DNA from: Desulfobacteraceae bacterium
GTDB lineage: Bacteria > Desulfobacterota > Desulfobacteria > Desulfobacterales > UBA11574
NCBI GenBank assembly: GCA_013203195.1
Contig: JABMQM010000317.1
Location: 1 to 16,005 of the forward strand
Direction: 5' to 3'
Length of the DNA stretch: 16,005 nucleotides
Under the pieces are notes generated by a model, which had not been told where the DNA came from, made no database searches, and saw nothing but the letters and a program-made list of their open reading frames with translations. The position numbers and the translations under genes are program-made. Below are positions 15,780 to 16,005 of this stretch, piece by piece. Position 1 is the first letter of the stretch; every line of letters begins with the position of its first letter.

Positions 15780-16005
15780 TTAGGTGTGAAGAAAATCTTT
15801 GACCAGTCGCCGCCATCCTACCTGGGGTAAGTTTCCGTAAATGTCATGGCCCAATTGACCGCCGTCGGCAGCCAGTGGGCCGGCTTCATCCTCTATCAGC
15901 CGGTACAGTCGATCTACTTCTTCGCCGATAAAATCCTGGGTTTCATTGCCTATCATCAGATTTTTCAAATCCCGGCGCAGATTGTCGGCATGCACCCTCA
16001 CAACC
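15780..16005 (-). CDS. C-terminus of an unrecognised protein (runs off right edge)
   Basis: The minus strand is open from the right edge to a TAA at 15782-15780, about 74 residues. It is charged and probably helical (DNLRRDLKNLMIG, EEVDRLYRLIEDEAG), soluble, with no membrane segment and no cysteines. The end reads GWRRLVKDFLHT. I do not recognise the family. The true start lies beyond the window, so the GTG near 16001 should not be taken as the start. It converges on the sigma-54 regulator gene, with the short-repeat hairpin between them. Confidence 0.55.
   Translation of the reverse strand, partial: VVRVHADNLRRDLKNLMIGNETQDFIGEEVDRLYRLIEDEAGPLAADGGQLGHDIYGNLPQVGWRRLVKDFLHT

Overview
The window looks like the chromosome of a strictly anaerobic, selenocysteine-using bacterium, most likely a sulfate-reducing Desulfobacterota. 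The basis is flavin/iron-sulfur Hdr-type redox genes next to methylene-tetrahydrofolate reductase genes, several PAS histidine kinases, a sigma-54 regulator, and three in-frame UGA codons each followed by a bacterial-type SECIS hairpin. The taxonomic call is inference; no rRNA or marker gene is present.

Layout. 1-198 (-) is the N-terminus of a small membrane protein running off the left edge. 493-1977 and 1970-3466 (+) are two overlapping two-component genes: a PAS histidine kinase, then a receiver-PAS-kinase hybrid. 3450-4268 (-) is an AroE-like dehydrogenase, convergent with the second kinase. 4357-4494 is a long hairpin built of short repeats. 4512-13938 (-) is the main cluster, in transcription order: metF paralogue, giant hdrA (Sec), mvhD (Sec), metV, metF, a single-domain response regulator, and an hdrC-hdrB-like fusion (Sec). 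14259-15629 (+) is a divergent NtrC-type sigma-54 activator. After a second repeat hairpin (15696-15775), 15780-16005 (-) is the C-terminus of an unrecognised protein.

How it may work. The gene set matches the MetFV-HdrABC-MvhD type of methylene-tetrahydrofolate reductase known from acetogens such as Moorella. MetF and MetV would handle the C1-folate. HdrA, here with an inserted GltD-like NAD(P)H module and a second HdrA unit, would exchange electrons with NAD(P)H and possibly bifurcate. MvhD and the HdrC/HdrB-like protein would link it to further partners. Three electron-transfer subunits carry Sec where relatives carry Cys. Conventional gene calling would cut all three genes at UGA.

Regulation. 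A consensus-matching sigma-54 promoter (14038-14054, -) lies about 100 bases upstream of the first metF. Further upstream are two copies of a palindrome TGCC-N5-GGCA, the second just before the divergent activator gene. The simplest model is that this activator binds the palindromes and drives the redox operon from the sigma-54 promoter.
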